A DNA stretch of 43,228 nucleotides, from assembly GCA_945920185.1 (NCBI GenBank), contig CAMEJP010000010.1:1-43228 (forward strand), read 5' to 3'. Both the position numbers and the translations under genes were made by a program. Positions 6,231 to 13,340 of the stretch are shown here, piece by piece. The stretch's first letter is position 1. Each line of letters opens with the position of its first letter. Origin of the DNA: an uncultured Eubacterium sp. GTDB lineage: Bacteria > Bacillota > Clostridia > Lachnospirales > Lachnospiraceae. The notes below the pieces were generated by a model, which saw nothing but the letters and a program-made list of their open reading frames with translations, was not told where the DNA came from and ran no database searches.

Positions 6231-7406
6231 ATGAAAAAGTACAAGTTTATTATATGTGTGTTTGCGGTGCTGGCTGTGTTTGCGGTTGCAGGAACAGGAT
6301 GGTTTGAAGCATTTGCCGACAGATATATTGTGGGAGTCTTTATGCCCTCGTACTGTTACGCAAAGAACGTAAAGAGTGATGATAAAGACTATGTGATAGG
6401 CAGACTGTTTGGAATGGAACTTGCTGAAAAAGACGAAAAGGATGAGGAGAAGAGTATTGAAAATCTTAGCGTAAATTATGAAAATTATGTGGCTGCCGAA
6501 AAGAAAATCTATGAAAATCAAACGGTAAAACAGCCCGTGGCAGATAAGGAACTTATACTTGGAACACAGGAAACACAGGATGAGGAGTATATAAGCACCG
6601 ATGTTGTAAGCGGTACTATATATTCCTACAATGACCTGTGCAATCTTGAGTTTTTAAAATCTAACTTCTATACCGTAACAAGCGTTACATCACTTAACAG
6701 TCAGAATTTTAATCCTGAGGAGGCGTTAAAGACTGATTTGTCCATCGAAAAGAAGCCTTTGGAACCTCAGATACTTATATTTCACAGCCATTCACAGGAA
6801 ACCTTTGTGGATTCAGTCGAGGGGGATTACAGTACATATATAGTGGGAGTGGGCGACAGGCTTACTCAGATACTTACGGAAAAGTACGGATATAATGTGA
6901 TTCATGATACTACCACATATGATATATTGGACGGAAGTCTTGACAGAGGAAAAGCCTATACATATTCAAATGCGGCAGTGGAGAGGTATCTTAAAGAGTA
7001 TCCGTCGATACAGGTGGTACTTGATGTGCATAGGGACGGTGTGGATGAAAGTATACATTTTGTTACGGAGATAAATGGAAAGCCGACTGCAAAGATAATG
7101 TTTTTTAACGGAATAAGCTATACGAACCTTAATGGATTTATAAGCTACCTTCATAATCCTTACCTTGCGGGAAATCTCGCCATGAGTTTACAGATGCAGC
7201 TTCTTACAAAAGCGTACTATCCTGATTTTACAAGAAAGGTTTACATACAGGGATACAGATACAGCCAGCATCACGCCGACCGCTCGATGTTAATAGAGGT
7301 GGGGGCACAGACTAATACCGTAGAGGAGGCAAAGAATGCAATGGAGCCTCTTGCCGACACATTGGATAAACTGCTGTCAGGGCAGAAGGCATATCAGCTC
7401 CCTTGA
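6231..7406 (+). CDS. spoIIP: Stage II sporulation protein P, peptidoglycan hydrolase
   Basis: SpoIIP is a membrane-anchored amidase and endopeptidase that works with SpoIID and SpoIIM during forespore engulfment. The 391-residue product has one N-terminal membrane helix (about 6-25), a poorly conserved middle and a C-terminal amidase domain with zinc-site motifs ILIFHSHSQETF, VVLDVHRDG and SMLIEVGAQTNTVEEA. The canonical HTH of the first motif reads HSH here. ATG 6231 is chosen because it follows a GGAGGGC-like site and begins MKKYKF before the helix; an earlier in-frame start at 6195 overlaps gpr. It forms a gpr-spoIIP operon. The stop lies 8 nt from the end of the convergent PilZ gene. Confidence 0.9.
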   Translation: MKKYKFIICVFAVLAVFAVAGTGWFEAFADRYIVGVFMPSYCYAKNVKSDDKDYVIGRLFGMELAEKDEKDEEKSIENLSVNYENYVAAEKKIYENQTVKQPVADKELILGTQETQDEEYISTDVVSGTIYSYNDLCNLEFLKSNFYTVTSVTSLNSQNFNPEEALKTDLSIEKKPLEPQILIFHSHSQETFVDSVEGDYSTYIVGVGDRLTQILTEKYGYNVIHDTTTYDILDGSLDRGKAYTYSNAAVERYLKEYPSIQVVLDVHRDGVDESIHFVTEINGKPTAKIMFFNGISYTNLNGFISYLHNPYLAGNLAMSLQMQLLTKAYYPDFTRKVYIQGYRYSQHHADRSMLIEVGAQTNTVEEAKNAMEPLADTLDKLLSGQKAYQLP

Positions 7407-7414
7407 GTATAGAT

Positions 7415-7789
7415 TTATTCAACGGAATCCATAGAATTATAAAGCTCTTTAAAAAGCGGGTTGTTCATAAGATTTCCCATAAAGCCTTCAAAGCGGCAGC
7501 CGTAGGTATACATATTGCTGTCGGCATCAAAATTTTCATTGAGAATACGTATGGTTATAACACAAGGGTTAAAATCCTTGTAGTGGATTTCGGCAGAATA
7601 TGAGGCATTGAGTGTTATGCGTGTGGCGGTTTTAAAAGCTATGCCCTTTGGTGAAAGGTTAAGTGCCTGTGCTGTAAAACGGCATCCGTCATAATTGAAA
7701 ACCTCATATGGTGAAGTAACTTCCTTAAGTATAAGAGAAATGTTAATCGGCATACGCGCAAAACGTCTTTTTTCTGTCATATTTTCCAT
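7415..7789 (-). CDS. PilZ-domain protein, predicted c-di-GMP receptor
   Basis: The 124-residue product is essentially one PilZ domain. The c-di-GMP-binding signature is present: RRFAR (RxxxR, about residues 7-11) near the N-terminus and NLSPKG (the [D/N]xSxxG motif) about 45 residues later. It has no output domain, so it probably acts by binding a partner, for example in motility or surface control. ATG 7789 (MENMTEKRR) is served by GGAG in the duplicated sequence at 7796-7805. The frame stays open upstream for another 63 codons, but that stretch is the 130-bp repeat plus leader, not protein. It interrupts the common spoIIP-lepA order in inverse orientation. Confidence 0.85.
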   Translation of the reverse strand: MENMTEKRRFARMPINISLILKEVTSPYEVFNYDGCRFTAQALNLSPKGIAFKTATRITLNASYSAEIHYKDFNPCVITIRILNENFDADSNMYTYGCRFEGFMGNLMNNPLFKELYNSMDSVE

Positions 7790-7795
7790 AAATAT

Positions 7796-7805
7796 TATTC
7801 TCCGT
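7796..7805 (-). repeat. 10-bp flanking direct repeat of repeat copy 2, containing the PilZ gene ribosome binding site
   Basis: Read on the minus strand this is ACGGAGAATA, identical to 7936-7945. Its GGAG precedes the PilZ start at 7789. The sequence differs from the flanks of copy 1 (ATGGAGGTTA), as expected for target duplications at two sites. Confidence 0.75.
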
Positions 7806-7935
7806 TCCGGAGCGTTAGCGACGGGGCGAAGAGAAATTCGCAAATGCGATTTCTCTTCTGCCATCAAAGCTATTTGTGACGCTCCGGCACAAATAGCCGT
7901 GTGAAAAATCAGCACATCAGTGTGATTTTTCACAC
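7806..7935 (-). mobile_element. 130-bp structured repeat element, copy 2 (upstream of the PilZ gene)
   Basis: This has the same length and ends as copy 1 (5154-5283), in sense orientation to the PilZ gene. Relative to copy 1, hairpin A has one A-T pair changed to G-C, hairpin B has an A-T changed to C-G and a G-C changed to T-A, and the loop of hairpin C has one C to T. Six of seven differences therefore keep base pairing. The CCGGAGCGT loop and complementary ACGCTCCGG 3' end are unchanged. Different 10-bp direct repeats flank it. Confidence 0.75.
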
Positions 7936-7945
7936 TATTCTCCGT
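7936..7945 (-). repeat. 10-bp flanking direct repeat, distal side of repeat copy 2
   Basis: Minus-strand ACGGAGAATA, identical to the copy at 7796-7805 next to the PilZ start. Confidence 0.75.
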
Positions 7946-7988
7946 TGTAAAGCTGATATCGGTGTTTAAACTACACAATTACGATATC

Positions 7989-8017
7989 ATTATAATGGTT
8001 TTTGTTTACAAATACAA
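7989..8017 (-). promoter_or_regulatory. Promoter of the PilZ gene
   Basis: On the minus strand, TTGTAT (8017-8012) is followed after 17 bp by TATAAT (7994-7989). The transcript would start near 7982 and carry repeat copy 2 in its leader. Its -35 lies inside the lepA promoter. Confidence 0.6.
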
Positions 8018-8033
8018 CCTTTTATTGTATGAT
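8005..8033 (+). promoter_or_regulatory. lepA promoter
   Basis: TTTACA (8005-8010), 17-bp spacer, TATGAT (8028-8033). It overlaps the divergent PilZ promoter, so the two may compete for polymerase. Confidence 0.6.
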
Positions 8034-8068
8034 AAAAAAGGAATAATATTGAGAATAGGAGAATAAGA

Positions 8069-9883
8069 ATGGCAACTGTTGAACAGAGCAGAATACGAAA
8101 TTTTTGTATAATTGCCCATATAGATCATGGAAAATCCACACTGGCGGACAGGATAATAGAAAAAACAGGTCTGCTCACTAAGAGAGAAATGCAGGATCAG
8201 GTTCTTGACAATATGGATATTGAGCGTGAGCGTGGAATTACCATAAAGGCTCAGACCGTGCGTATCGTGTATGAAGCTCAGGACGGAAACGAATATATAT
8301 TTAACCTTATAGATACACCGGGACATGTTGATTTCAATTATGAGGTTTCAAGAAGCCTTGCAGCGTGTGACGGAGCGGTGCTGGTTGTTGATGCGGCACA
8401 GGGCATAGAGGCACAGACTCTTGCCAATGTCTATCTGGCACTTGACCATAATCTTGACGTACTGCCTGTAATCAACAAGATAGATCTTCCAAGCGCAGAG
8501 CCTCAGAGAGTTATCGATGAGATAGAGGACGTTATAGGTATAGAAGCTCAGGACGCTCCTCTGATATCAGCAAAGAACGGCATCAATATCGAAGAGGTGC
8601 TTGAACAGATAGTAAAGAAGATACCTGCTCCGAAAGGTGATGTTAATGCACCTTTAAAGGCACTAATATTTGACTCTTTGTATGATGCGTATAAGGGTGT
8701 CATAGTATTTTGCCGAATCAAGGAAGGAAGAGTGAGCAAGGGAACAACGATAAGAATGATGGCTACGGGAGCTACCGCTGAGGTAGTAGAGGTAGGTTAT
8801 TTCGGAGCCGGTCAGTTCATTCCTTGTGATGAACTTGCGGCAGGCATGGTAGGATATATTACGGCAAGCATAAAAAATGTCAAGGATACACGTGTAGGCG
8901 ATACCGTCACTGACAATAACAAGCCTTGCGACGAGCCGCTTCCGGGTTACAAAAAGGTTAATCCTATGGTGTACTGCGGTATGTATCCGGCAGACGGAGC
9001 AAAGTATCAGGATTTGCGTGATGCTCTTGAAAAACTTCAGTTAAATGACGCATCACTTCAATACGAGCCTGAAACATCAGTTGCGCTTGGATTTGGATTC
9101 AGATGCGGTTTTCTCGGACTTTTGCACCTTGAAATTATACAGGAGAGACTTGAACGTGAATACAATCTTGATCTTGTAACTACCGCACCGGGAGTTATAT
9201 ATAAGGTGCATAAGACTAACGGCGAGGTTATAGAACTTACAAATCCTTCAAATCTTCCTGACCCGTCAGAGATAGACTATATGGAAGAACCTTTTGTAAA
9301 TGCAGAGATAATGGTTACTACGGAATTTATCGGCTCAATTATGGAACTTTGTCAGGAAAGACGCGGTGTTTATCTTGGAATGGAGTATATTGAAGATACA
9401 AGAGCCCTTCTCAAATATGAGCTTCCGTTAAATGAGATTATATATGATTTCTTCGACGCCCTCAAATCGCGTTCAAGAGGATATGCTTCTTTTGATTACG
9501 ATATGAAGGGATATGTAAAATCATCACTTTGTAAGCTTGACATACTTATCAATAAGGAAGAGGTTGACGCACTGTCATTTATAGTTCATGCGGATTCTGC
9601 ATATGAACGCGGAAGAAAAATGTGTGAAAAACTTAAGGATGAGATACCGAGACACCTCTTTGAAATACCGATTCAGGCAGCCATAGGCGGAAAGGTAATA
9701 GCGCGTGAAACAGTCAAGGCTCTCAGAAAGGACGTACTTGCAAAGTGTTACGGCGGTGATATTTCGCGTAAGAAAAAGCTGCTTGAAAAGCAAAAAGAGG
9801 GAAAGAAGAGAATGCGTCAGATTGGAAACGTAGAAATCCCTCAAAAGGCATTTATGAGCGTGTTGAAGCTGGATGACAAGTAA
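8069..9883 (+). CDS. lepA: Elongation factor 4 (LepA), ribosomal GTPase
   Basis: LepA is a translational GTPase that acts on the ribosome, affecting back-translocation and 30S assembly. The 604-residue product has usual length and all G motifs: AHIDHGKST (P-loop, about residues 17-25), the RGITI switch, DTPGHVDF and NKID, followed by domains II, III and V and the LepA-specific C-terminus rich in Lys and Arg ([21 protein letters not shown]). The ATG follows an AGGAG-type site in AATAGGAGAATAAG. The stop codon overlaps the hemW start as TAATG, giving translational coupling. The lepA-hemW pair is conserved across Firmicutes. Confidence 0.97.
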   Translation: MATVEQSRIRNFCIIAHIDHGKSTLADRIIEKTGLLTKREMQDQVLDNMDIERERGITIKAQTVRIVYEAQDGNEYIFNLIDTPGHVDFNYEVSRSLAACDGAVLVVDAAQGIEAQTLANVYLALDHNLDVLPVINKIDLPSAEPQRVIDEIEDVIGIEAQDAPLISAKNGINIEEVLEQIVKKIPAPKGDVNAPLKALIFDSLYDAYKGVIVFCRIKEGRVSKGTTIRMMATGATAEVVEVGYFGAGQFIPCDELAAGMVGYITASIKNVKDTRVGDTVTDNNKPCDEPLPGYKKVNPMVYCGMYPADGAKYQDLRDALEKLQLNDASLQYEPETSVALGFGFRCGFLGLLHLEIIQERLEREYNLDLVTTAPGVIYKVHKTNGEVIELTNPSNLPDPSEIDYMEEPFVNAEIMVTTEFIGSIMELCQERRGVYLGMEYIEDTRALLKYELPLNEIIYDFFDALKSRSRGYASFDYDMKGYVKSSLCKLDILINKEEVDALSFIVHADSAYERGRKMCEKLKDEIPRHLFEIPIQAAIGGKVIARETVKALRKDVLAKCYGGDISRKKKLLEKQKEGKKRMRQIGNVEIPQKAFMSVLKLDDK

Positions 9884-11043
9884 TGATTAAAGACATAAAG
9901 ACATTGGGAATATATATTCACATACCGTTTTGTATAGCAAAATGTGAATATTGTGACTTTTTATCATTTGCCGACTTTAAACAGCAGGATAAATATATTG
10001 ATTATCTTATCAGAGAAATCATAAATTGCAGTATAGACAGCAGTTTATATCTTGTCGAAACTGTATTTATAGGCGGTGGAACACCGTCAAGTATTGACAG
10101 TGCTTACATAGTGCGTATTATGGAGGCACTTAAGAAACGTTTTACCCTGTCTGAAACGGCAGAAATCACCATTGAGTGTAATCCGGGAACGGTGGATAAG
10201 GACAAGCTGTGCGATTACAAAGCTGTCGGAATCAACAGGATAAGTTTTGGACTCCAGTCGGCAGATAATGATGAATTAAAAATGCTCGGCCGTATTCATA
10301 CCTATGAAGAGTTTCTTAAAAGCTACAATACGGCTTTGGAGTGTGGCTTTGACAATATAAATATTGATGTTATGTCGGGACTTATGTATCAGAGCGTTGA
10401 TAAATATGAGAAGACGCTTAAAAAAGTGTGCGAACTGGCACCGTCCCACATATCGGCATATAGCCTTATTGTTGAGGAGGGAACTCCTCTTGAAAAAAAG
10501 CTGGATATTCTTGAGGAAAAAGGAATTTGTCCTCTCCCTGATGAAAATACGGAAAGAAAGATGTATCATGTGACAAAGGATATCCTTTCAAAATACGGAT
10601 ACAGGCGCTATGAAATATCAAACTATGCCAAGGAAGGCTTTGAGTGCAGACATAATATGTCATATTGGGAGAGAGTGGACTACAGAGGTTTTGGACTTGG
10701 TGCAGCATCGCTTATTGATGATTCCCGATATACAAATGTGAGAGATTTTGACAGTTATTATGATATGCTTGATAAAGGTGAAGAACCTTTTTGCGAATAT
10801 GAAATACTTACAAAAAAAGATGCCATGTCAGAATTTATGTTTTTGGGTTTAAGAAAATGCGATGGTATCAAAAAGTCGGAATTTTTCCAAAAGTTTGGTG
10901 TTGAATATGATGAGGTGTATGGCAACGTAAGTGAAAAATACAAAAAAATTAATATGCTTATCGATACAAAGGACACAGTGTGTCTTACTGACGAAGGAAT
11001 GGATGTCAGCAATGTCATAATGGCGGATTATCTGCCTGATTAG
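9883..11043 (+). CDS. hemW: HemW, radical SAM heme chaperone (HemN-like)
   Basis: HemW proteins are radical SAM enzymes related to coproporphyrinogen dehydrogenase HemN, but they bind heme and deliver it to targets. The 386-residue product has the iron-sulfur motif HIPFCIAKCEYCDF (Cys17, Cys21, Cys24) with Phe26 where HemN has a fourth cysteine, the usual HemW mark. Also present are FIGGGTPSS, TIECNPGT, RISFGLQS and the C-terminal HemN domain (SEFMFLGLRK). It overlaps lepA by one base and needs no own promoter. No heme biosynthesis gene is visible nearby, so a role in porphyrin synthesis should not be assumed from older names. Confidence 0.93.
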   Translation: MIKDIKTLGIYIHIPFCIAKCEYCDFLSFADFKQQDKYIDYLIREIINCSIDSSLYLVETVFIGGGTPSSIDSAYIVRIMEALKKRFTLSETAEITIECNPGTVDKDKLCDYKAVGINRISFGLQSADNDELKMLGRIHTYEEFLKSYNTALECGFDNINIDVMSGLMYQSVDKYEKTLKKVCELAPSHISAYSLIVEEGTPLEKKLDILEEKGICPLPDENTERKMYHVTKDILSKYGYRRYEISNYAKEGFECRHNMSYWERVDYRGFGLGAASLIDDSRYTNVRDFDSYYDMLDKGEEPFCEYEILTKKDAMSEFMFLGLRKCDGIKKSEFFQKFGVEYDEVYGNVSEKYKKINMLIDTKDTVCLTDEGMDVSNVIMADYLPD

Positions 11044-11095
11044 TATTAAAGCAGAACATACTTTGTTCACGGTGGCATTTGAATTGGAGGAAACA

Positions 11096-11653
11096 ATGAT
11101 AGATTTTATCAATAATATCGATGCAGATATTCTGCTGTTTATTCAAAATTATATAAGAACACCTTTTCTTAACACGGTTATGAAGGTAATTACCTCTTTG
11201 GGAAATGCAGGCATATTGTGGATAGTGCTTGCAGTACTCTTTCTGTGTATGAAGAAATACAGAAAGACAGGTGCGATGATGGGACTGGCCCTTCTGTTTG
11301 GCTTAGTCATAACAAATATGATTCTTAAGAATGCGGTTGCACGAATAAGACCTTATGAAGTTATAGAAGGACTTAATTGTATTATTAAGCATCCGTCTGA
11401 CTGGTCGTTTCCGTCAGGACATTCCACAAGCTCCATAGCAGCTTCTGTGGTTATGTTAAAGACCATGCCTAAGAAAATAGGCATACCTGCGCTGATACTG
11501 GGAATAATAATATCACTTTCACGCCTTTATGTAGGCGTTCATTATCCGTCAGATGTTGTATGCGGTATACTTATAGGTCTTGTATGTGCTCTTGTTTCGG
11601 TATATCTTGTGAATAAGAGGATAGAAGCGTATAAAATCAAACATCAGAAATAG
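11096..11653 (+). CDS. PAP2-family membrane phosphatase, possible undecaprenyl-diphosphatase
   Basis: The 185-residue membrane protein has the three-part PAP2 active site: KNAVARIRP (K78 to R85-P86), PSGH (106-109) and S142-R143...H149...D153 (SRLYVGVHYPSD). Several hydrophobic helices surround it. Members dephosphorylate lipid pyrophosphates such as undecaprenyl diphosphate (BcrC-like, cell-wall carrier recycling) or phosphatidate; the substrate cannot be fixed from sequence. ATG 11096 has GGAGG 5 nt upstream (11086-11090), so the longer in-frame start at 11063 is rejected. It follows hemW after about 50 nt and may be cotranscribed with lepA-hemW. Confidence 0.9.
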   Translation: MIDFINNIDADILLFIQNYIRTPFLNTVMKVITSLGNAGILWIVLAVLFLCMKKYRKTGAMMGLALLFGLVITNMILKNAVARIRPYEVIEGLNCIIKHPSDWSFPSGHSTSSIAASVVMLKTMPKKIGIPALILGIIISLSRLYVGVHYPSDVVCGILIGLVCALVSVYLVNKRIEAYKIKHQK

Positions 11654-11661
11654 AAAATAAA

Positions 11662-11690
11662 TTGACACATTTGGCTAAAGTTAATATGAA
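11662..11690 (+). promoter_or_regulatory. Strong promoter-like sequence directly before a terminator
   Basis: A perfect TTGACA (11662-11667), 17-bp spacer and TATGAA (11685-11690). Initiation near 11697 would start almost at the hairpin of the following terminator. Confidence 0.45.
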
Positions 11691-11695
11691 AAATA

Positions 11696-11742
11696 AAACT
11701 GCCATACGGATACAGTGAATGTTTCGTAGGGCAGTTTTTTTT
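11696..11742 (+). terminator. Terminator after the PAP2 gene
   Basis: AAACTGCC (11696-11703) pairs with GGCAGTTT (11730-11737), extended by TACG/CGTA after a mismatch, followed by a T run. It may serve the upstream gene or end a very short RNA from the promoter at 11662. The convergent AraC gene ends at 11753. Confidence 0.85.
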
Positions 11743-11752
11743 GAAGGCTGGT

Positions 11753-12589
11753 TTAAAGGTGCTTTTTGCGATATTCCCTTGGAGTACAGTCAGCCATTTG
11801 TCTGAAATGATTGCAAAAGCTTATGGTGCTGCAAAACCCCAACTCCTTTGATATCTCGTCCAAGGATTTGTCCGTTGATATCAGCATATGCTTGGCAATG
11901 TTAAAACGGTAATTCTTTACAAATGTCATAAATGTAAATCCGGTAGCGTTTTTGAAACGTGTGGAAAGATAGGTTTTATGTATTCCAGCATATTCGGCTG
12001 CTTTTTCAATAGATGGATTTTTTGAATAGTTTAACTGTATATATGTCAATATTTTTTGAGTAATTGGGTCATCCGATGACATTACGGAAGAAAATCCTGT
12101 CTCTACAGTAGTACCGTTTTTCAACACAAGCAAAATCAGATTTTCAATCATTCCTGTGATAATAAATTCTGAATTATCATCATAATGTTCGTATTCCCAT
12201 AACATTTCCTCAAATAAGTTCTTGACTTTTTTCTGGCATATAGTTGTTATTTCATAGCATACGCCCGATATAAGGTTTTCAAAAGTATCTTTCCCTATTT
12301 GAGTCATCATAGGCTGTATAACTGTCGGTGAGAACTCAACAACATATCGGTTATAAGGAATAACAGAAGCAGGAGTAATCTGATATTTTTGACCAATATT
12401 AAATAAACTGACATTGCCGTTTTGTGCAACCATAGTCCTGTCAGAAGCAGCTATAAGTACATTGCCTGTTACTATAAAACTAATTCTGTAATAATCAGTT
12501 GAGATATCTGATATGGACATTGCAGGGTCTGCCGGATTTTCAATATATTTTACTTCAATTTTGTTTTTGTGTTTTAGTTTTGATGCCAT
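11753..12589 (-). CDS. AraC-family transcriptional regulator with cupin-like sensor domain
   Basis: The 278-residue product has an N-terminal beta-rich ligand domain (about 1-150) and a C-terminal AraC domain with two helix-turn-helix units (about 185-275): IEKAAEYAGIHKTYLSTRFKN, then LDEISKELGFCSTISFCNHF, ending in the family consensus CTPREYRKK. ATG 12589 (MASKLKHK) is chosen because AGGAG lies 6 nt upstream; an earlier in-frame start at 12625 lacks one. Such regulators in this group commonly control sugar use. No target is adjacent: the neighbours are a convergent phosphatase and a divergent hsp20 gene, so the regulon is unknown. Confidence 0.88.
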   Translation of the reverse strand: MASKLKHKNKIEVKYIENPADPAMSISDISTDYYRISFIVTGNVLIAASDRTMVAQNGNVSLFNIGQKYQITPASVIPYNRYVVEFSPTVIQPMMTQIGKDTFENLISGVCYEITTICQKKVKNLFEEMLWEYEHYDDNSEFIITGMIENLILLVLKNGTTVETGFSSVMSSDDPITQKILTYIQLNYSKNPSIEKAAEYAGIHKTYLSTRFKNATGFTFMTFVKNYRFNIAKHMLISTDKSLDEISKELGFCSTISFCNHFRQMADCTPREYRKKHL

Positions 12590-12740
12590 AAAAAACTCCT
12601 TTGCATTGTGATAATAGTATTGCATAGAAAAGCTCTAAAATCAATAATATTTTGAATGATTTTAAATTAGAACAATGATTAAAGTGTGGAGAAGCAATGA
12701 TAAAACTACACCATTGTTCACAAAAAGTTCACAAAAATTA

Positions 12741-12767
12741 TTAGCACTCCCTCTTGACGAGTGCTAA
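12741..12767. promoter_or_regulatory. CIRCE operator (HrcA binding site)
   Basis: TTAGCACTC (12741-12749), 9-nt spacer, GAGTGCTAA (12759-12767). This is a perfect match to the CIRCE inverted repeat bound by the heat-shock repressor HrcA. It overlaps the -35 of the hsp20 promoter, so HrcA would block initiation. Confidence 0.97.
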
Positions 12768-12782
12768 TTGATGTGTTATAAC
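12754..12782 (+). promoter_or_regulatory. hsp20 promoter overlapping CIRCE
   Basis: TTGACG (12754-12759), 17-bp spacer, TATAAC (12777-12782). The -35 begins in the CIRCE spacer and ends in its right arm. Confidence 0.75.
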
Positions 12783-12829
12783 ATATATATAACAAAGATA
12801 ACAGTCAACATAGAAAGGAGAGATGACTT

Positions 12830-13261
12830 ATGTTGATGCCTAGTATTTTTGGAGAAACTTTATTGGATGATTTCTTTGGTTTTCCTGTAAGAGAAAGTTA
12901 CAGAAGAGCAGAAGATTCAACTCTTATGCAGACTGATGTGGAAGAGAAGGCTGACGGTTATGTGGTGACAATGAATCTTCCGGGATTTAAGAAAGAGAAC
13001 GTAAAGGCCGAGCTTAAAGACGGATACCTGCAGATAACTGCTACAACGAATACTTCTAATGATGAAAAGGATAAAGCCGGCAAATATATCAGAAAAGAAC
13101 GTTACAGCGGTACATGCAGCAGAAGCTTTTATGTCGGAGAGGATATCACCGAAGAAGATATAAAAGCAAAATTTGAAGACGGTACTTTGAAACTTTCTAT
13201 TCCAAAGAAAGAGGCAAAGCCTGTTGAAGAAAAAACAAAATATATTGCTATTGAAGGATAA
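12830..13261 (+). CDS. Hsp20 / small heat-shock protein (alpha-crystallin family)
   Basis: Small heat-shock proteins hold unfolding proteins in a refoldable state without ATP. The 143-residue product starts MLMPSIFGETLLDDFF and carries an alpha-crystallin domain (about 35-130): QTDVEEKADGYVVTMNLPGF, KERYSGTCSRSFYV, and the conserved FEDGTLKLSIPKKE, followed by a short charged tail. The ATG at 12830 has GGAG at 12817-12820. Control is unusually clear: a perfect CIRCE overlaps its sigma-A type promoter, which points to HrcA repression and heat induction. It forms a single-gene unit with its own terminator. hrcA itself is not in the window. Confidence 0.95.
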   Translation: MLMPSIFGETLLDDFFGFPVRESYRRAEDSTLMQTDVEEKADGYVVTMNLPGFKKENVKAELKDGYLQITATTNTSNDEKDKAGKYIRKERYSGTCSRSFYVGEDITEEDIKAKFEDGTLKLSIPKKEAKPVEEKTKYIAIEG

Positions 13262-13273
13262 TTCCTGAAATAT

Positions 13274-13324
13274 AAAATTCCGGATATGTCTGTGTGTAAT
13301 ACGCAGAATGTATCCGGAATTTTT
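13274..13324. terminator. Bidirectional terminator between hsp20 and prfC
   Basis: AAAATTCCGGATA (13274-13286) and TATCCGGAATTTT (13311-13323) form a perfect 13-bp stem with A-rich and T-rich flanks, so it can end transcripts from both convergent genes. Confidence 0.88.
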
Positions 13325-13340
13325 GTGAAGCAAAACAAAA

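Noticed and set aside
7403..7603. Plus-strand 66-residue ORF antisense to the PilZ gene
   Set aside because: It is a shadow of the PilZ coding frame, with no ribosome binding site.
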